NCBI RefSeq assembly: GCF_000699445.3
Contig: NC_067200.1
Coordinates: forward strand, 1,900,450-1,964,449
Length of the DNA stretch: 64,000 bases
DNA from: Schistosoma haematobium
Lineage: Eukaryota > Platyhelminthes > Trematoda > Strigeidida > Schistosomatidae
Direction: 5' to 3'
In this document: positions 32,760 to 45,832 of the stretch, piece by piece
How the letters are laid out: each line of letters starts with the position of its first letter
Position numbering within the stretch: the stretch's first letter is position 1
Program-made: the position numbers and the translations under genes
The notes under the pieces: model-generated
The model's input: the letters and a program-made list of their open reading frames with translations, nothing else
The model's database searches: none
Told to the model about the DNA's origin: nothing

Positions 32760-34380
32760 TTTCAATTTGAAAAGGATAGGAGGCTTATTGGTCTGTGTTA
32801 GTTCTGGCAATGACGGTCCCTCAGTTGTTCCAACTTTCTTTCGAAATAGTCGATGGGTGGAGCCTCAACCACGTGCTGAGTTAGTGAATTCCACTCGTTG
32901 ATGATTCGATGAGAAAGTCGATAGTCAAATGACAAGTAATTTGTCCTGTGCTTTTGAACTTTTGTGGATCGTCCTCGTAAGTTCTCTGTCTTGGAAGACA
33001 AGAAAAATGAGGGCATATCAGTTCCAAATTTATCACTAAGCAATTTGAAATATGTAATCAAGTCGCCTCAAATTCTTCTATATGACAAAGGGAATAGGTT
33101 TAGTTTGGCTAGTCCATCATCAAACGGGAGATTCGTTATTCTAGGAATCAGCTTAGTTGCTGTCCTCCGAACCTTTTCCAAAGGTTTACTGTCTTTTTCA
33201 AACAGGGGTAAGCCGCTTGTATGAGGTACTCAAGTTTAGGACGTACGAACACTGTATACAAAGTCAAAAACGTTTTAGTGTCGACATGACTAAAAGCCCT
33301 ACATATTGACCATAAAGTTCTAAAACCTTTGGCGACTATTGCACGGCAGTGTGCAGTAGTCTTTAAGTCTTGACTAACGACGACTTCTAAGTCACTATAT
33401 GTCTGGACGACAGGTAGCTCAGTGTTATTCATCGTGTATGTATCTGTACCTTGATGACCGATATCCATCACAACACACTTGGAAGTATTTATTGGCAACT
33501 GCCAGGTTTGAGACCATTCAGACAATTTCTTCAGGTCATTTTGAAGTCCTAAGCTATCGCCCTTACTTCATATCTCTCTCCATATCTTGACATCGTCAGC
33601 ATATAGCAAGACCGATGATGATATTAAACAAGATGGATCGAGAGGAATATCACTGGCCCAAAATCTGTACCCTGAGGCACTCTATTAAGCACAGTTTCCC
33701 AGCTAGATAACTTTGAATTCACCCGTACTCTTCGTTGGCACCCAACTAGGGACTCTTTTATCCACATCAATAGATTGCCTTCATTCCCGACATTTTTTAG
33801 CCTTTATAACAGCAGGTTGTGCGGAACTTTGTCATAACTTTGCTGAAGTCAATGTAGGTTACGTCTACAGGTAACGTTTGGTCCTTAAGAGATCATCAGC
33901 TTTCACGAGCGACTAATAAGTTAGTAATACAAGAATAACCTATTCTAAAACCATGATGCTTCCTCGAAAGGATCCGGTTTTCATCAAGAAACTTCAACAT
34001 CTTCCGAATAATCTTTTCCAAAATTTTAACAACCACAATAGTTAGGCTAATGGGTCGGTAACTCTCAGGTTTATGTTTCGTATCTATTTTGAATACAGGA
34101 CTTACTATGGTATTCTTCTTGTCTTTTGGTAAACAACCCCGGGTTAAGGATGGGTTAAAGCATATACCTCAGGGGTTCGTAACGAATTTAGCTAATTCCT
34201 TTAGTAACCTAGGTTGCGATTCATCGGGCCCCATGGATTTACCTATGTTAAGCTAATTTATCGGTCAAAGACATCGAGTCGTTTAATGGTCGCGCAATTC
34301 AGTGTTTGTGCAATTCTTCACACATCTTAAGAACAAATGTATTTTTCGCGTCTAGACCGAAATTAGTTAGTGTGCTAGTG
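32760..34380 (-). mobile_element. CR1-like LINE, 3' part with decayed RT
   Basis: On the minus strand: RT remnants around 33800-34250 (VDVTYIDFSK block), then 33525-33148 (SEWSQTWQLPINTSKCVVMD, HVDTKTFLTLYTVFVRPKLE) and 33061-32798 (LITYFKLLSDKFGTD, RTNYLSFDYRLSHRIINEWN), the typical C-terminal end of CR1/Jockey-group RT ORFs. Several stops and frame changes; no intact YADD. Schistosome SR1/Perere-like, name tentative. Confidence 0.82.
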
Positions 34381-36399
34381 AAGCATTCAGAGTCTTGTGA
34401 TTAAGGAGACTTGGAAAAAAGGAGAATAAAATAACAATGAGTTGACGACTCAGCACGCAATTCATTTTCATTTATAAAAGAAAGATGACAACAAGGGGCA
34501 ATAAAACAGGCTTCAGATAAAAACAATCTTAAAAAGGAAACTAGAGGTAGATAGTTTAACTTGCTACAACAGCATTGTTTTACACCTGGAGCGGTGGTCC
34601 GAAAATGGGCAGCGTTATATGACTTCGACATTTGGGTGGAGTTTTGTCCTCTGAACTGGATGGTTCGTTTGTGAAGCTTTAATTGTTATTCTGAACAACA
34701 TCAACACAAACTTCAGGTGGACGTCAGGTATTTGAATTTCTCCCTATATGACTCACGGTTTTTCTTTTAGACCTCGATCGTTCTTGATTATTGTTGACTT
34801 TTAACTTATCATTGTTTACTTCTCTGTCTTGATTGAATCTCCTACTGATTTGATTCTTAGGATAAAAAAGAACACCGCACTAGATGAACTTGAAACTTGG
34901 TGAAGATGGCTTTCTCTTAGCAGGTCATCGAGTAGTCAAGTCTTAAAACAGAATGCTGCCAAGATCTTCATAAGTAAGACATTATCTTTAGAAGTTTTAT
35001 AGACAAATGCTCATAGTCTAGGGAAACACTTTATGGACTGGGAGTTTTAGTGGAAGGATTAGGGCCACTCCTTATAGCTTTGAAGCACATTCAGCTATGG
35101 AGTAAATATAACAAATGCCGGATATTGGGGAATCTGAATACACCTAATGTTAGTTAAACAGAGATGACCACCTAAGGACCTGGGAACTATTTGAATGATA
35201 GACTCCTGATGACTGTAATGGAGCATGCCCAAGCACAATATGTCTCCAGATTCACACGTTTCGGGTCAAATCAAAGATCTTGTTTGTTGGACTCAGTAAT
35301 CAGTCACTAAGCGGAGGATATTGGCAATATAAATAATCCCTCTGCTACTAGTGATTACCGACCACGTCGTTTCATCATTCATGTTTCGAGCTTGTGACAT
35401 AATACCCGATTAGCTTATATCATATCCGGATATATGGAGAACAAAGATAACAGCCATATTGGAGTTTAAATGGTTCGGCGTGGAATGGAAGAAGCCTAGG
35501 CTTAATGGGCTTCCGTACTTAGTAACAGCGGATCACCGATGCTTTCAAGTAGGAACCTAAGCATACTATCGACAAAACAGGAAAAATAAAAAAAGTCGGT
35601 AAGTTGGTCAGATTCTGTCATTAATCATTAAGAATATGCCAAGTTTTCTCTTAAACGACCCCTGGGAATTCGCTCGGACTAGCTCAGCCGGTAGCGATTT
35701 TGAACATTTGACCACTGCATTTCCTTCTTTAAACTCAACTCAATATCCTTCTCAATAACACAGAACCTGATTTGTTATTATAATTCTATTGTTATTAATA
35801 TCTTTTTCAAATATGGCGAATACAATGCTAACATTATTGAAACTTGTGTATTGTTGGATTTTTGAAGAAACCCGAAATGTTTTATTCACAACACTTATGT
35901 ACCCATAAGATGTTCGCGAATAATAATTATTATACTCTTATGGAGTACAAGGTGTGTCTGCAGTCCGTTCTGCTGTGTTGAGTCTCCAGTTCCTGGATGT
36001 TACCTCTTGGGTTTGCATTGTGACTAAGCTTAGGTACGTGGTTAAGGGGGTGTTCAGAAGTGTCAAGAATGCTGGAAGTCATTAGATCATCTCTGAGGCG
36101 CCTGTACCCTAATGAGTGATTGAAGACACTCTTTAGAAGACTTGGATTTGAGTCCTCGAACTGGTTTTTTGGCTTTCGTGGGTACGTTTTTATGTATTCT
36201 TATTCTTCTAAAGTGAGGGAGGAAACAATATGTTTCCATGCTTCAAGGGTGTCGAAAATACTGTTGAAGTTTATATGGAAGGCTATTCCATCGAACTGGC
36301 AGAAAGTGCGCCTCAATGTTACCAATGTATGGTTTGCACGGATCGCATTTTTGCCGCAGTTAGCGTAGGAACTCAGATCATAGAGTACTAACACTTAGA
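34381..36399. other. non-coding, nothing recognised
   Basis: About 2 kb without convincing exons, repeats or RNA genes on either strand. Confidence 0.5.
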
Positions 36400-38560
36400 T
36401 CTCTTTGAACTCAGGATAATTTTAGAGAAAAGTCACCTCAGTTGTATTTGTAGTCTGAAACGTCCACTACTTTACACTTTGGAGTGTTTTTCATGAACCA
36501 CTTTGCAGTGTAGTCCATCCGATGAACTCCGGATGATATTGGCGGTCTTGTCAGGTACACTTTAGTGTTGAAACAGGTTCCATAAAGTACTTCTATTCAT
36601 ACTGTCAAACACCCCATAGTCAAGAAACTTTATGTATGGTGACAAGTTCCATTCAGCCGATTGCTCAACAATCATCCATTTTGTCCGGTCCTATTGCTTT
36701 TTCACTCTTGCTTAGTTCGATGGCGGCAGAATTTCTTCCGTTGTTAGTAAAGTGACATCTGTAGCAAGATCTGTATGTGCTGCTTCGATGTCTAGTGTGT
36801 TGAGTGGATCTGGACTTTTTAAGAGTTCCTTGAAGTTTTCATATTGAATGTCTGAAATGACATTTCTGGAAGAATTTGAAACAACTTAGTACTTAATAAC
36901 ATCAATTAAATGTGTCTTTTAATCATGTATTCTGGATCAATCATAAGAATTCCGTATGATGTTGACAATCTCTACTTGACCGTTCACTCCGGTTTGCCTT
37001 TTTTCCACTCCATTTTCTTCATTTGTTACATAGGTGTTTCATATTTCCTTCCCTTACAACTCATTCCGCTGTCTTTGCTAGCTATTTCATGTATTTCGGC
37101 TTGTCGGCTCTAATGACCCTCTTCACTTGCTTGTTTGCTTCTGTGTATTCAGCTTGTGCCTTGACTTTTGCTGCGCCTGCTTGGCTGTTATTAATTGCTG
37201 TGTTCCTGTTCTTCCTTTCTTGATTCTTGTTCGGAGTTTCGACAGAACTCTATTCCTTATAATGATGCGTTATGAGGCACAGAACCTTCTGACGCGTTAA
37301 GGCTAGTTTTTATTTGATTCCTTTTCGGTTGTTCTCCATAATATTTTCTTCTTTCAATAGGTCCTGTATGAATTGAAACATGTTGTTGCGAGTTATCTTC
37401 AATTCATTGAGTTTTTCAGTATGTCGAAGGAAGGCTGTATTGAGCCTTTGTTATGCTGTTTCTGCAGTGATCTGAAGTCGTGTCAGTTCCTCTTCTGGTT
37501 CTCACGCTTTCCAATGACCGGGGTCTTTACTGATGCAAATATGATCGACCTGATTCTCTGTGGTGTGTTGCGGTGAGATCTATGTAGCTTCGTTTATGCT
37601 TTTGTATAGGAACATTGTGCCGCCCATAACCATTTGGATGATAATCCTGGATCCATGAGATTCCCATCCCATTCGTTCTTTTTGTGCCTCTTTGAACAGC
37701 ATCAGATCAACTCTATGAGTTTGTGGAGCATTTTCCTCTTCGTGACCAGAGTACAACAACATTTCTCCTGAAGTTATCATTTTATGTCAAGATCGGGTCC
37801 CATGAGTTTCGATTTTTCTGACAACCGTCAAGTTGTATATCCTCCTTTTTGTAGCTATTCGACTGATCTTCCTAGTCACCTACACTGTCCGGACATTACA
37901 TGTACTTAATTAAAATAATAATTTATCCTCAAATAACAGATTGTTACATGAAACATGCCGGTTTACAGGCAAGATCAATTTGTTAAAAAAGATACAATTT
38001 TCACTGTAGTAAATTACTCAGCTAGGGTGATATTTTATAATATACGAATGTTGATGGTTTTAGTAAGAGTCGTATTGTCAGTATCACAGTTGGCGCGCTT
38101 TACGAAGGTTGTGTTGCGAAGTAAAAATGATGGTCGAGGATAGATCCACATGAAGTTGGAGGCTTCTAGATACCGCAACCTTGGATCCTCCGGGAATATC
38201 TGAGGCTTTGATGATGGTACAAGACGAAGTCACCCGTTCCATATCTGTTTTCGTTGGCGTGTCAAGGAGGCTGATATTATAATAACTATTGCTCTAGTTG
38301 TTTGAAATGGCATCAGCCTCGTGACTTCCGAAGAATATCGGCTTTCACCATAAGGCGTCGTAATTCTTTTTTCTTTCTGAATGACGGAGTTTAAATGGTT
38401 TAAACTGTTTACCCTGATTTGCGTTGTTTTAACAAGATTGTTTTCTACGAGATGAAACTGCTGACCGCTAGCCCAACCCGGCTTTAAACTGGAAGTAACT
38501 CCGGAAGAGCTACAGGCGGAGTTTATAGATGGTCATCATAAGTTAATACTAATAAGAATG
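36400..38560 (-). mobile_element. SR2-like RTE LINE, badly decayed copy
   Basis: Follows the order of the better copy at 42.6-45.8 kb: RT remnants (36540-36700), connector (37020-37250), endonuclease remnants (37580-37780 encode SGEMLLYSGHEEENAPQTHR) and a trace of the 5' leader near 38460-38540. A large piece of RT is deleted near 36690. No open ORF remains. Confidence 0.8.
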
Positions 38561-38779
38561 TAGTGATGCAAACAAATAGCTGTGGCTGTTCATATCACTG
38601 AAAAATAAGTGAAATTTTGTTGTCCGTAGTAATGGACCATAAAGATCTAGAATTCATAAAATGCGATAACCTTGGGACTACGAGTAACTCTAAGGTTGCC
38701 GCTGTCGAAGACTTAGGGGTCGTATTTATTATCTGTCAACCATTTCATTACATTGACGAAGAAATATTTGGTATGGTAT

Positions 38780-39172
38780 TGTAGAATGGTGGTCTACTAT
38801 GATATTAGTACTGCTCTAATAATAGACCTAATCCTAAATTTGTAGATTCGTCATGATATAACTGCCTAATCTATAAGATCTTACGTGGAAGTCACACCAT
38901 CGACTACGCCAACTCACTGTATCGTATCAATTACCAATACATGATGAAGAAGAAGGTTAGGTTAGAGAAGGAACAATATATTTAATATGAATAAAGACCA
39001 CGCCTGCATGGCCGAGCCATGCCACTCGATCAACTCCAGTCCATTCAATTCATTCTCCGCGCCTTCTCCATTGTTAGGTATTTCTCCGCGTTAAATATTG
39101 AATATCTATTTTCTGAGTAGTCTCGTGTTCACAGCTTTGTGGATTGTGTGGCTATTGTCCAATGCCACTACA
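38780..39172 (+). repeat. left LTR of the non-coding LTR element
   Basis: TGTA...TACA ends; identical by eye to 41974-42366. Contains TTTAATATGAATAAAGACC, a possible polyadenylation signal. Confidence 0.95.
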
Positions 39173-41973
39173 CTACTCTCCCACCAGAATCAACGTGATG
39201 TTGGTTCGATACCAAATTGGATGGGATCGTCGCGCGCCGGAGGTTACCAAGGATAATAAGAATCCTCCGGGTATTGGTAAGCTGAAAGATAAATCAAAAA
39301 GAAGGCGGCAGCATCTGGTAGGGAAATACATGTAATAATCTTAAAATATCTGCTTTCATGATTAACACGCTTAAAATGAAAATATGGTTGAAGATTATTT
39401 GAACTATAAAAAATGGGATTACAATAATAATAATAAAACGACGCGTGTTAATAACTTAACTTATAGGCAGTAATTATTTTGTGTTTAGAAATATTAAAAT
39501 AATGAATATTGTAGAAATGTTAATATTGGTATTAGTTTTGGTTTAAATTATGAAATCGGATAACGATTATGCCGGTATGTTGTCCATAAGAGTTGATTTC
39601 CAATTGCATCTGTATTAGTAGGCTAACTGAAGGAACAAAAGTATTACCATGGTAAAGAATTCCAACTAGTGTTCCAGTTAGTTTGATACGGTTTATTTAG
39701 TTACGGGGAGATTTTCTCAACCTCATTTTTACTTGACCGTGATAGAATTTGGTAATACTATTAATACACATGAATGGTTACCAAAATAAAATTTAAATAC
39801 GTGAGTGATGATTATATGAATTTTGGACAGATAGCTAGGAACAAATCGTTAAACATGAGCGTATTCGTAAGAGACATGCTCTAGACTCAATGTTCTGATC
39901 TGTGGCAGACTATTTACTTGTATTTATACTTGCCGGCTGATTGGACATACAAGTTAGTTGCAAGTATGCAGTTTATCATAAGGCGGAACACGATTTAATT
40001 GAGATATAGTGGTTACAAGTTATTAAAATCAGTTAGACTATGGGTCATATTACGAAGTGATGTGGTGCTGCAAGATGTATTTAGCTAAATAACTTTTTAC
40101 AAGATGATTAATAGTGAGTGATGCTCATGTGATTATCAGGGAGAACATAAGTTGTAACCAGGGAGTACACTCCCAACTCATGTCTATGATAATGGCTTGA
40201 ACCTTAGTCAGTGTTGGGGTAAATTCGACATTGATGTTTTCCGTTTGCAGGAGATTTGCTCGACTGCTTATACTGATTATTTGCATGCATGATTGTGTCG
40301 TTAAACCATCAATTAGACTGACAAGGTTTTGAGATATTTACTGAATGAGCAACTGATAGAGAAACATACTGTAATCATCTGTGATGGGTGAAGATACCAA
40401 GAAAACAACACCATTTAATGGTAATTATAAGTCAATTTGTTGACCTATTTCGTTAATAGTTTCATTAATTTTATCAGTCATATTACGTGATTGTCAAGTT
40501 ATGACAATGCTTTATGACGATATCCTGAAACTATTAAATTTAACTAGTTATAGTGTTGATTAAGGATTAGTCAGTGGAAAAATAGGTATTGTTGCTTTAA
40601 GTGATTCAAAATCATCAGATATTTATAACGTTAAAGAATCCGAGACGCCTAATTTAATTATAAATTTTAATTCAGAAATATTCGTTTAGTGTTAATTCTA
40701 GTAGGCTACGGAGTTTTGATTTTGAACGTTTGTTTAGCCAACAGCTACTTGGGGATTTAGTTATTTCACTAGTGCAGTTGATAGTACCTAAATTTTTAAT
40801 CTTATTATCTAAACTATGTTCGCATTTTAGGCTGCTAATATGATAAACCAATCCATAAACCCAAATACGATTAGCAACAACGACTATGATGGGTTTATTG
40901 ATAAATGTTAAAGGCGATCCAGATGATTTCTAAATTTATAAGACATGGAGATATAGTGTAACGTATGTATGGGCCAGGTTAACATGCAGGTTGTTGACGT
41001 ATATGACGATTTAAAAATAATGAACATGACCAGAAAATAATTTCAAAGTTTAGACTGCTTGTGAAACTTCAGGCAGGAATATGATGTGTTATAAACATTC
41101 CATAAGGAGTTACTGCATTTAGCCTAGGGACACTTACAAATATATAGCAAAAGGAACCGGAAAACATATACATGTTAAGTAAAAAAAAATCATCCAGTAA
41201 AATAGTTGAACTCGCCTGGATTATTTTTGAAAATTAGATTATTCAGTGGACGACATATATAACGCCATTCGTGAGGAGTAGTAATGATCCAAAAGCATCC
41301 AGAATAAAACATACAGTATGGCAATCACTTCCAGGGTGCTTGATGCTGTTGAGGTCTTTGGGACTCGCTCTGATCAGAACAACTGAATGAATCCAGATAA
41401 TTGTGTGTGCCATCTAAAATGAACTTATGATTGCAGAAAACTTATAGCTGGAACTCACCGTATGTTTTTGGAGTAGTCATCCTCGTTGTTTGGCAATGGA
41501 ACTCGAGAATATGAAATTAGGCAGGCAGTGGTCAGAAGAAAAGATATTACAGGATAGTGCATCGTTTAAAACAGGATGAGGTGTTAAGTGAAGGAACACT
41601 GAGAATTAGATCCAGATAACTATTTACTCCTTGATCGCATTGTTAGTCAATGTATATTTACGCTATTTACAGGTCATATTTGCTAGAGCTTGATGTTTAA
41701 ACAAGACTACGTCGCTGAAGCATGTAAATGCTATTACAGCTTGTTATCAAATCATCAAAGCTAATTAGTTAATATAGACGACCAGTTTTTATTATCGATT
41801 GAGCTAGTTTGTCATGAGGACTAATCAATATAACATTACAATGATGCATGTGAGCATTAATCAGAGGACTATTAGAATACAGGGTTAACATAAATATAAA
41901 ATCGATCGAGAAAGTTGAAGTGGAAATAAGGATTAATAATAATAGGTTGCGTTTCTTTAGTTGGGCTCACCAA

Positions 41974-42366
41974 TGTAGAATGGTGGTCTACTATGATATT
42001 AGTACTGCTCTAATAATAGACCTAATCCTAAATTTGTAGATTCGTCATGATATAACTGCCTAATCTATAAGATCTTACGTGGAAGTCACACCATCGACTA
42101 CGCCAACTCACTGTATCGTATCAATTACCAATACATGATGAAGAAGAAGGTTAGGTTAGAGAAGGAACAATATATTTAATATGAATAAAGACCACGCCTG
42201 CATGGCCGAGCCATGCCACTCGATCAACTCCAGTCCATTCAATTCATTCTCCGCGCCTTCTCCATTGTTAGGTATTTCTCCGCGTTAAATATTGAATATC
42301 TATTTTCTGAGTAGTCTCGTGTTCACAGCTTTGTGGATTGTGTGGCTATTGTCCAATGCCACTACA
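41974..42366 (+). repeat. right LTR of the non-coding LTR element
   Basis: Same 393-bp unit as 38780-39172; followed by GTAT, the target duplication. Confidence 0.95.
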
Positions 42367-43017
42367 GTATATCCGTCTTTTAGGAGATCACATTCTGAAT
42401 GTGTGATTCAAGCAGAGAGCACTTCTTTCATGTATGAAACGGATATTCCAGAATAGATTCAATGGAGAGGGACCAAAATTGCAGAAAGTTTCTCTAGTCT
42501 GTCTTTTTAAGTCACATTGACACGCCCCAACCTATTCTCACTGCATAACCTCAGGTTACAGACTAATTAAATATCGGGTTACCGTGCGTTTTGGCATCAA
42601 TGTCTCATATTTTCCTTCCACCTTACTTACTTACGCCTGTTACTCCAAATGGAGCATAGGCCGCCAACCAGCATTCTCCAACCCACTCTGTCATAGGCTT
42701 TCCTATCTAGTTTAATCCAATTCTTGTTCATTTTTCTTATGCCTGTCTCCATTTCTGTTATTTGGTCTTCCTCTTTTCCTTTCGCCTTGAGGATTCCGTG
42801 TGAGGGATTGTCTTGTCACGCAGTCGGGTGCTTTCCTCAATGTGTGTCCTATACACTTCCAGCGCTTCTTCCTGATTTCTTTCTCCACTGGGATCTGGTT
42901 TGTTCTCTCCCACAGTACGTTGTTGCTAATAGTGTCCGGCCAATGGATCTGAAGTATTTTGCGTAGACAATTGTTAATAAACACCTGTATTTTCTGGATG
43001 ATGGCTTTCGTAGTTCT

Positions 43018-44337
43018 CTAGGTTTCTGCCCTATACTGTAGAACTGTCTTGACATTTGTATTGAAAATACTAACCTTGGTGTTGGTTGACAATTGTTTTG
43101 AGTTCCAAATTTTCCTCAGTTGTAAATATGCTGCTCTTGCTTTGCCCATCCGCGCCTTCACATCTGCATCACATCCACCATATTCATCAATGATGCTGCC
43201 CAAATATGTAAAGGTTTTCACATCTTCCAAATCTTCTCCATCAATTGTGATTGGATTGATGCATGCTGTGTCGTATCGGGGAATCTTGCTTTTCCCTTTG
43301 TGTATGTTGAGACCTACTGCTGCTGAGGCTGCTGCCACACTGTTCGTCTTCTCCTGCATTTGTTGTTGCGTTTGCGACAGAAGGGCCAGATCATCTGCGA
43401 AGTCTAGATCGTCCAACTGCATTCTAGATGTCCATTGTATCCCGTGCTTCCCTTCACATGTTGACGTCTTCATGATCCAGTCGATCATCAGGAGAAAGAG
43501 AAACGGTGACAGTAAGCAACCTTGCCTAACACCGGTCTTCACTTCGAACGACTTTGTCAACTGTCCGCCATGCACGATTTTGCAGTTTAATCCATCATAT
43601 GAATTCTGAATGATATCGACAATCTTCTGAGGCACGCCGTAGTGTCAAAGAAGCTTCCATAGTGTTGTTCTGTCCACTCTGTCAAATGCCTTTTCGTAGT
43701 CAATGAAGTTGATGTAGAGTGATGAATTCCATTCAATTGATTGTTCCACAATAATCCGTAGAGTTGCGATTTGGTCTGTACACGATTGATCCTTACGGAA
43801 TCCTGACTGTTGGTCACGAAGTTGGGCGTCTACGCAATCCTTCATCTTGTTTAACAATACCCTGTTGAAGACTATTCCCGGTATTGAGAGGAGAGTGATG
43901 CCCCTGTAGTTATCACACTTGCTGAAATCGCCTTTCTTCGGTATTTTGATCAGAAGTCCTTCTTTCCAGTCTTTTACTACTTGTTCCTCATCCCAAATCT
44001 TATTGAAGAGAATTTGAAGTATCCCTGCAATGAATGCTACGTCTGCTTTCAGTGCATCTGTTGGAATGTTGTCTGCTCCTGTTGCTTTGCCACTCTTGAT
44101 TTGTCTAATGGCCATGATGATTTCTTCAATTGTTGGTGGGCCAACATCGATTGCGATGTCCGTGAGTGCTGCTTCGATATTGGGTGGGTTCAGTGGAGCT
44201 GGTCGATTCAACAGTTCGTTGAAGTGTTCTACCCACCATTTTCGCCGTTCTTCAATGTTGGTGATTACCTCGCCTTCCTTGCTTTTCACTGGTCGTTCTG
44301 CTTTGCGGCGATTTCCAGAGTTTCTTTGTCGTGTCAT
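43018..44337 (-). pseudogene. SR2-like ORF: reverse transcriptase
   Basis: Two open pieces in one frame (44337-43645 and 43635-43018) split by a single TGA where Arg is expected. RT motifs appear in order: IKSGKATGADNIP, FSKCDNYRGITLLS, FIDYEKAFDRVDR, VKTGVRQGCLLSPFLF, FADD and FTYLGSIID. The C-terminal part continues after a TAG to 42712 ([23 protein letters not shown]). Confidence 0.92.
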
Positions 44338-44344
44338 ACAGTTG

Positions 44345-45631
44345 TCACATATTTCCTTCTCTTGCAGTCTTTTCCGTCGCCGTTGCTAAATCTTCCACAT
44401 ATTTACGTTTGTCGGTTCTGATGCTCGTCTTCACTTTTTTGTTAACTTCTGTGTATTCAGCTTGTGCTTTGGCTTTTTCTGCTCTTGTTCGACTGGTATT
44501 CATTGCTGCCTGCTTGTTCCTTCTTTCTTGAATCTTATCCAGTGTGTCATCATTGATCCATTTCTTGTGATGGTGCTTCTTGTGGCCCAGAACCACATGA
44601 CATGTTGAAGTGTTTGCTTCCTTGATCCCCTTCCAGTTGCTCTCCATAGTAGTTCCTTCTCCATTGTGTAGATCATGAAAGGACTGGAACTTATTGCTGA
44701 GGACTATCTTGAATTCGTTGAGATTGTTAGTATCCCGAAGAAAAGCCGTATTAAACCTTTGTATTATTGTCCGCCCCGTTGTCCAGTAATTCTTCAGTTT
44801 CAATTTCATCTTGGCGACCAGCAAGTGATGGTCTGATGCTATATCAGCTCCTCTCTTGGTAGGCACGTCTTCCATCGTCCTCCTGAACATTTTGTTCATG
44901 CAGATATGGTCGATTTGGTTTTGTGTAGAGTGATCCGGTGAAGTCCATGTGGTTTTGTGTAGGCGTTTATGTGGGAATATGGTGCCGCCTATGACCAGTT
45001 TATTGAAGGCACATAGGTTTGCAAATCTCTCACCATTTTCGTTCCTTTCTCCCAGTCCGTGTCGTCCCATGCTATCTTCATATCCAGTGTTGTCCGTTCC
45101 AAACTTGGCATTGAAATCTCCCATCAGAATAGTCAGGTCCTTTGTTGGACACTTCTCGATGATTGACTGCAGCCTATTGTAGAATTGATCTTTAGCGTCT
45201 TCATTGTAATCGTTGGTAGGCGCATAGCATTGGATGATGTTCATTGAAATGCCCTCTTTCTTTGTTTTGAAGGAGGCTTTGATGATCCTTGGTCCATGAG
45301 ATTCCCATCCTATAAGCGCATTTTGCGCTTGTTTAAACAGCATCAATGCAACTCCTTGTGTATGTGGTGCATTTTCTTCTTCATGGCCGGAGTATAACAG
45401 GAGCTCTCCTGTAGTTAGTCGTTGTTGTCCAACTTGCGTCCAATGTGTCTCAATGATCCCAAGCACCTCTAGGTTGTATCTTCTCATTTCTGCAGCAATT
45501 TGGAAGGCTCTCCCGGTGTCCCACATTGTACGAACATTCCATGTACCTAAATAAATGGTCGCTCTAGTTGTCAGAAGGGGCATCGGCCTCGTAACTACCG
45601 AAGAAATTCGGCTTTCATCATGAGGCGTCAT
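44345..45631 (-). pseudogene. SR2-like ORF: endonuclease and connector
   Basis: 428 open codons. Residues about 25-245 form the AP-endonuclease-like domain with its Asn, Glu, Asp-x-Asn and Ser-Asp-His motifs in order. This domain nicks target DNA to prime reverse transcription. The rest is a charged connector. It ends by a frame change before the RT, so it is the first part of one broken ORF. Confidence 0.92.
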
Positions 45632-45832
45632 AATTTATCTAAATGAAGACCTTCTGACACCCAGGGCAGAGTTTAAAAGGTTTGAATAATTTTTTCTGGT
45701 TAGCGTTTTTTAAGCGAGTTAGTTTTCCACGGGATGGGGACGCTAACCCCATGCCCAACCCCCCTTTATCCGGGCTTGGGACCGGCAGTAGTTCCCGGAG
45801 GGACTTCAGGCGTAGTTATTTTTTTCCTTCCA

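Larger units (their letters stand above)
38780..42366. mobile_element. LTR retrotransposon with 393-bp LTRs and no coding capacity
   Basis: The two LTRs (38780-39172 and 41974-42366) are each 393 bp, begin TGTAGAATGGTGG and end AATGCCACTACA, and no difference was seen by eye. GTAT lies directly before (38776-38779) and after (42367-42370), a 4-bp target duplication. The 2801-bp interior has no ORF above about 60 codons in any frame and no recognisable gag, protease or RT. It is a non-autonomous element, LARD-like in kind. Size and LTR length would suit a BEL/Pao parent such as Sinbad, but that is a guess. Strand is not assigned, though AATAAA at about 38991 in the LTR suggests plus. Confidence 0.93.
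42621..45821 (-). mobile_element. SR2-like RTE LINE, near full length, with target duplication
   Basis: 3.2 kb. TTTTCCTTCCA occurs directly at both ends (42610-42620 and 45822-45832), an 11-bp target duplication. On the minus strand there is a GC-rich 5' leader (45821 to about 45640) and then an ORF with an AP-endonuclease domain: LGTWNVRTMW, IIETHWTQ, LMGDFNAKFG, NQIDHI and SDHHLLVAK. A connector and a reverse transcriptase follow (FIDYEKAFDRVDR, GVRQGCLLSPFLF, LDFADDLALL with FADD near 43401-43390). The 3' end is (TAAG)n-like near 42625. Lesions: a frame change near 44340, TGA at 43647-43645, TAG near 43020 and a frame change near 42715. Catalytic residues are otherwise kept, so the copy is fairly young but inactive. 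Confidence 0.95.

Noticed and set aside
38770..39172. The 393-bp duplication as a segmental duplication or assembly error
   Set aside because: TG..CA ends, an AATAAA signal and the GTAT flank at exactly both outer borders fit an LTR insertion better; an assembly error remains possible and is stated in the finding.
43049..43609. Long plus-strand frames at 43049-43609, 43981-44421 and 42724-42966
   Set aside because: They are antisense shadows of the SR2-like RT on the minus strand and have no protein similarity I can recognise.
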